From contig NZ_CP059491.1 in the NCBI RefSeq assembly GCF_014041935.1, positions 2,728,001-2,792,000 on the forward strand: a stretch of DNA of 64,000 nt, in the 5' to 3' direction. The notes below the pieces were generated by a model. That model was given only the letters and a program-made list of their open reading frames with translations. It did no database searches and was not told where the DNA came from. The stretch is from Gordonia jinghuaiqii (lineage in GTDB: Bacteria; Actinomycetota; Actinomycetes; Mycobacteriales; Mycobacteriaceae). Shown here piece by piece: positions 61,040-64,000 of this stretch. The position numbers and the translations under genes are program-made. Numbering within the stretch: the stretch's first letter is position 1; every line of letters begins with the position of its first letter.

Positions 61040-61681
61040 GTGTCACGGCAGATGCCGCGAAAGGTTCCGCGGCAGGAGCGTTCACAGCGGATGGTCGCCC
61101 GAATCCTGGACTCGTGCTCGACGCTGCTGATCGAGCGCGGGTACGACGGCGTCTCCACACACCGTATCGCCGACGAGGCGGAGATCAGTCCGGGCAGCTT
61201 GTACCAGTACTTCCCCAACAAGGACGCCATCGTCGCCATGACGGTGGAGCGGATGATCCAGAAGATCGCCGCCGAGTTGCTCGCCGCTCTCGAGGTCGGG
61301 ACCCAGGCGCCACCTCAGGACCAGATCCTGTCCGTGGTCGACGCCGCACTCACCGCGGCCGAAGAGAATCGTGAACTCGTCCGCGTCCTCGTCGAGCAGA
61401 TGCCGAGGCTCGGTGGATCCACCGAGATCCGACGGGTCGAGGAACGCGCCCGGGAGATGATCGCGCAGTACCTGCTCGCCACCCCGCTCGGCGACACCAC
61501 CGACCGGTCGTCGACGCTGGTGTGGATGGCGTTCCAGTCTGTCCAGCAGCTCAGTGTGCGTTACGTCCTGGACCGGCCCGACATCCCGCGTGACGAGTTC
61601 GTCACCGAACTCTCGCGGCTCCTCGGCACGCTCGTGGCACCGACACATCAACTCCCGCCTGACCGCCATGCGGAGCGTTGA
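61040..61681 (+). CDS. TetR family transcriptional regulator
   Basis: 213 residues from GTG 61040 (GGGAGAGG upstream). HTH THRIADEAEISPGSLYQYFP at ~40-59, NKDAIVAMTVERM. It lies between the ligase operon and the mce operon, 112 bases before yrbE. A prime candidate for binding the ACYTAGT palindromes on both sides of it. Confidence 0.87.
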   Translation: MSRQMPRKVPRQERSQRMVARILDSCSTLLIERGYDGVSTHRIADEAEISPGSLYQYFPNKDAIVAMTVERMIQKIAAELLAALEVGTQAPPQDQILSVVDAALTAAEENRELVRVLVEQMPRLGGSTEIRRVEERAREMIAQYLLATPLGDTTDRSSTLVWMAFQSVQQLSVRYVLDRPDIPRDEFVTELSRLLGTLVAPTHQLPPDRHAER

Positions 61682-61714
61682 CCTGGCCATATGTCCGGTT
61701 TCGTAAAACGGAGA

Positions 61715-61737
61715 ACAACAGTTGTCTAACTAGGTAC
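61715..61737. promoter_or_regulatory. Control region of the mce operon, site E
   Basis: Palindrome ACAAC-A-GTTGT (61715-61725) followed directly by TAACTAGGTAC (61727-61737), whose reverse complement GTACCTAGTTA matches the TNACYTAGTNA consensus at 10 of 11 positions. About 57 bases before yrbE. Confidence 0.45.
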
Positions 61738-61793
61738 GCTCGGTTCGTTCGTCGTGATGTGAGCCACGCCGGAATCGGGGGGTAGGAGTTCCA

Positions 61794-62678
61794 ATGACCA
61801 TAGCGTCCGATCCGCAACGCGGCCCGGAACCGGGCAGTGCTGAGACGGAGATCGGGGCGGTCGGGGAGATCGGGGAGTGGGGTAGCGGTTACGTCGAGCG
61901 CCACCCGAAGGCTTCGCTCGAGACGGTCGGGGAGCAATTCGTCCTCGGGGTCCGTTCGGTCCAGTGGCTGTTCGCCGACATCGTGACGCGGAAGTTCCCC
62001 TACCGCGAATTCGTGGAGCAAGCCGCTTTCATGGCCCGCACCGCGGTGCTTCCCACGCTCCTCGTCGCGATCCCGATCGGCGTGACCCTCTCCATCCAGT
62101 TCGCACTTCTCGCCGGTCAGGTCGGCGCGACCTCCCTCGCGGGCGCGGCCAGCGGCCTCACCGTCATCCGGCAGGGCGCGCCACTCGTGGCCGCGATCCT
62201 CATGGCCGCAGCCGTCGGATCGGCCATCTGCGCCGACCTCGGGTCACGCCAGATCCGCGAGGAGATCGATGCCATGGAGGTGATGGGTGTCCAGGTGGTC
62301 CGCCGGCTGGTCTCGCCACGTCTCGCCGCCGGAATCGTGGTGTCGATCGCACTCACCGGCCTCACCTGCTTCGTCGGCTTCTTCGCCGGCTACCTCTACA
62401 ACACCTTCATCCAGGACGGGACGCCCGGCAGCTTCGTGTCGACCTTCGCGTCCTTCGCCACGGTCGGCGACTTCATCCTGACGATGATCAAGGCGGTCGT
62501 CTTCGGCGCGATCGTCACCATCGTCGGATGCCAGAAAGGCCTGTCCGCCAAGGGCGGTCCGGCCGGCGTCGCCAACGCGGTGAACGCTGCCGTGGTCGCC
62601 TCGATCCTGCTGCTGATGATCGTCAACGTGGTCTTCACCCAGGTCTACGAGCTCGCATTCCCGCGGCAGGGATTCTGA
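61794..62678 (+). CDS. yrbEA: MlaE/YrbE-type ABC permease, first
   Basis: 294 residues. MlaE permease fold: RTAVLPTLLVAIPIGVTLSI, GSAICADLGSRQIREEIDAM, then several TM helices. Permease of the Mce lipid importer. Ends with TGATG overlap to the second permease. Which Mce locus (steroid mce4-like or other) cannot be fixed without the rest of the operon. Confidence 0.93.
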   Translation: MTIASDPQRGPEPGSAETEIGAVGEIGEWGSGYVERHPKASLETVGEQFVLGVRSVQWLFADIVTRKFPYREFVEQAAFMARTAVLPTLLVAIPIGVTLSIQFALLAGQVGATSLAGAASGLTVIRQGAPLVAAILMAAAVGSAICADLGSRQIREEIDAMEVMGVQVVRRLVSPRLAAGIVVSIALTGLTCFVGFFAGYLYNTFIQDGTPGSFVSTFASFATVGDFILTMIKAVVFGAIVTIVGCQKGLSAKGGPAGVANAVNAAVVASILLLMIVNVVFTQVYELAFPRQGF

Positions 62679-63535
62679 TGGCCGTCGCGCGGTACTACCC
62701 GCCGGGTGTCGGCCCGGTCCTCGCCAGAGTGCGCAGCCTGGGTGAACCGATCTCCCAGGTCGGCCACATGATGACCTTCTTCCTGCGGGCGGTCATCTCC
62801 ATTCCCGCGATGCTGCTGCATTACAAGCGCGAGTTCGCCCGCGTGCTGTCCGATGTCACATGGGGCAACGGCTCGATCGTGGTCGGCGGCGGAACCGCAG
62901 GCGTCATCATCGTGCTCGGGGCCACCGCCGGCGCGATCGTCGGCATCGAGGGCTACAGCGCGCTCGAGTTGCTCGGCATGGGGCCGGCCACCGGCTTCAT
63001 CTCCTCGTTCGCCTCGACCCGTGAGCTCGCTCCCATCATGGCCGCGCTGGCCTTTGCCGCGCAGGCGGGCTGCCGATTCACCGCACAGCTGGGCGCGATG
63101 CGGATCTCCGAGGAGATCGACGCCATGGAGGCCATCGCGATCCGGCCGGTGCCGTACCTGGTGACCACGAGGCTGCTCGCCTCGGTGGTGGCGGTGATCC
63201 CGCTCTACATCGTGTGCCTCGGCGTCAACTACCTCGTCTGCCAGTTGGTCGTCAGCCTGTCGGGTGCCGGTTCCCCCGGCACTTATCTGCACTACTTCAC
63301 TCTTGTCCTCAACGGCACCGACATCGCCTACTCGATCCTCAAAGCCGTTGTGTTCGTGACCATCACGACGACCATTCAGTGCTACTACGGCTTCTACGCC
63401 TCCGGCGGACCACAGGGCGTGGGAGTCGCTGCCGGGCGCGCGATGAGAACTGCGATCACCGTGATGATCATCGTCAACATGCTGCTGACGATGGCACTCT
63501 GGGGAGTCAACGCCGGCGCCAGGTTCGGTGGCTGA
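62678..63535 (+). CDS. yrbEB: MlaE/YrbE-type ABC permease, second
   Basis: 285 residues from the ATG overlapping the previous stop. Same MlaE fold: FISSFASTRELAPIMAALAF, RISEEIDAMEAIAIRPVPYL. Heterodimer partner of the first permease; one base separates it from the mce gene. Confidence 0.93.
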   Translation: MAVARYYPPGVGPVLARVRSLGEPISQVGHMMTFFLRAVISIPAMLLHYKREFARVLSDVTWGNGSIVVGGGTAGVIIVLGATAGAIVGIEGYSALELLGMGPATGFISSFASTRELAPIMAALAFAAQAGCRFTAQLGAMRISEEIDAMEAIAIRPVPYLVTTRLLASVVAVIPLYIVCLGVNYLVCQLVVSLSGAGSPGTYLHYFTLVLNGTDIAYSILKAVVFVTITTTIQCYYGFYASGGPQGVGVAAGRAMRTAITVMIIVNMLLTMALWGVNAGARFGG

Positions 63536-63536
63536 G

Positions 63537-64000
63537 ATGAAATACCCCTACGAAGCCGAACGCCGACTCGGTAACCAGCATCTGTGGTTGCGGGGTGTGG
63601 CGACGATCATCGTCGCAGCGATCGTGGTCGGCGTGCTCATCGCCAAGTCCAACGGCGATCTCGACGAACACGTCGAGGTCAAGGCGATGCTCGCCGAGGT
63701 CGGCGACGGACTGCCCACCCGCTCCGACGTCAAGTACCGCGGCGTCCTGGTGGGCGCGGTCAGCGACGTGATACCCGCGATCGACGGCGGGACCAACATC
63801 GTCGACATCGATCTGAAACCCGAGCACGTGGCCGGAATCCCGTCCACGGTGACCGCGCGAGTCGTGCCGGGCAACGTCTTCGCGGTCTCGTCGATCCAGC
63901 TGATCGACAACGGCACGGCACCACATATCACCGACGGCGCCGAGATCTTCCAGGACGACAGCGAGGCGACCATCCAGTTCCAGACCGCGCTGACCAAGCT
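63537..64000 (+). CDS. MCE family protein, MceA position, partial
   Basis: 154 residues to the window edge. One TM helix at ~20-38 (GVATIIVAAIVVGVLIAK) then the MCE domain (VKAMLAEVGDGLPTRSDVKY, RGVLVGAVSDV). First of the usual six Mce proteins forming the periplasmic lipid tunnel fed by the YrbE permeases. Confidence 0.92.
   Translation, partial: MKYPYEAERRLGNQHLWLRGVATIIVAAIVVGVLIAKSNGDLDEHVEVKAMLAEVGDGLPTRSDVKYRGVLVGAVSDVIPAIDGGTNIVDIDLKPEHVAGIPSTVTARVVPGNVFAVSSIQLIDNGTAPHITDGAEIFQDDSEATIQFQTALTK

Noticed and set aside
1..64000. tRNA, rRNA, CRISPR array, phage integrase or attachment site at the island boundaries
   Set aside because: Looked for cloverleaf-like ends, regularly spaced repeats and tyrosine/serine recombinase motifs; none seen. 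Only the dead IS3 remnant supports mobility.

Overview
The window is high-GC actinobacterial DNA from a mycolic-acid-type organism, most likely Gordonia or a close relative such as Rhodococcus. The evidence is a YrbE/Mce lipid-import operon, two SDRs of the mycofactocin-coupled type, WXG100 proteins with a TNT-type toxin, DUF3558 lipoproteins, a tripartite LivHMG fusion, and a dispersed repeat of a kind I associate with Gordonia. No rRNA, tRNA or CRISPR array was seen.

1-13.3 kb: a defence island. A minus-strand polycistron runs DUF1156 DNA methylase, DUF499 ATPase with an N-terminal HEPN-like region, MORC-like GHKL ATPase, PD-(D/E)XK nuclease, then a Z1 helicase cut off by the window edge. 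All joints overlap or lie within 3 bases. Just upstream are a Vsr endonuclease (minus) and, divergent from it, a cytosine-5 DNA methyltransferase (plus). A decayed IS3-type transposase remnant closes the island.

13.3-19.7 kb: a small catabolic cluster around a limonene-monooxygenase-like LLM flavoprotein, a frameshifted flavin reductase, a mycofactocin-type SDR and an amidohydrolase, with LysR and LuxR regulators. 19.8-23.6 kb: a WXG100/TNT polymorphic-toxin operon with three tandem immunity-like genes, the middle one broken; this stretch looks more AT-rich. 23.8-29.8 kb: accessory genes comprising a uracil-DNA-glycosylase-like protein, an unknown 430-aa protein, an exonuclease-BRCT-TerD protein, and two DUF3558 lipoproteins, one frameshifted. 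30-31.7 kb: an NTF2-like protein and an M23 peptidase.

31.7-64 kb: a large catabolic and uptake region. It contains TetR, an APH-like phosphotransferase and a DUF7064/7065-like protein; a Liv-type ABC importer; TetR and a carotenoid oxygenase; a six-gene minus operon (P450, ATP-grasp/phosphohistidine enzyme, acyl-CoA ligase, wHTH protein, amidohydrolase, small protein); a divergent plus operon (ferredoxin, fused acyl-CoA dehydrogenase, epimerase-PEP-utiliser fusion, HAD); GntR; an F420/FMN LLM oxidoreductase; an acyl-CoA ligase, mycofactocin SDR and MaoC-like dehydratase operon with TetR; and the start of an mce operon. Together these suggest uptake (Mce, Liv), hydroxylation (P450, LLM), CoA activation and beta-oxidation-like degradation of a hydrophobic alicyclic or isoprenoid-type compound. 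A palindrome with core ACYTAGT recurs in four intergenic regions of the 48-62 kb part and probably marks one regulon.
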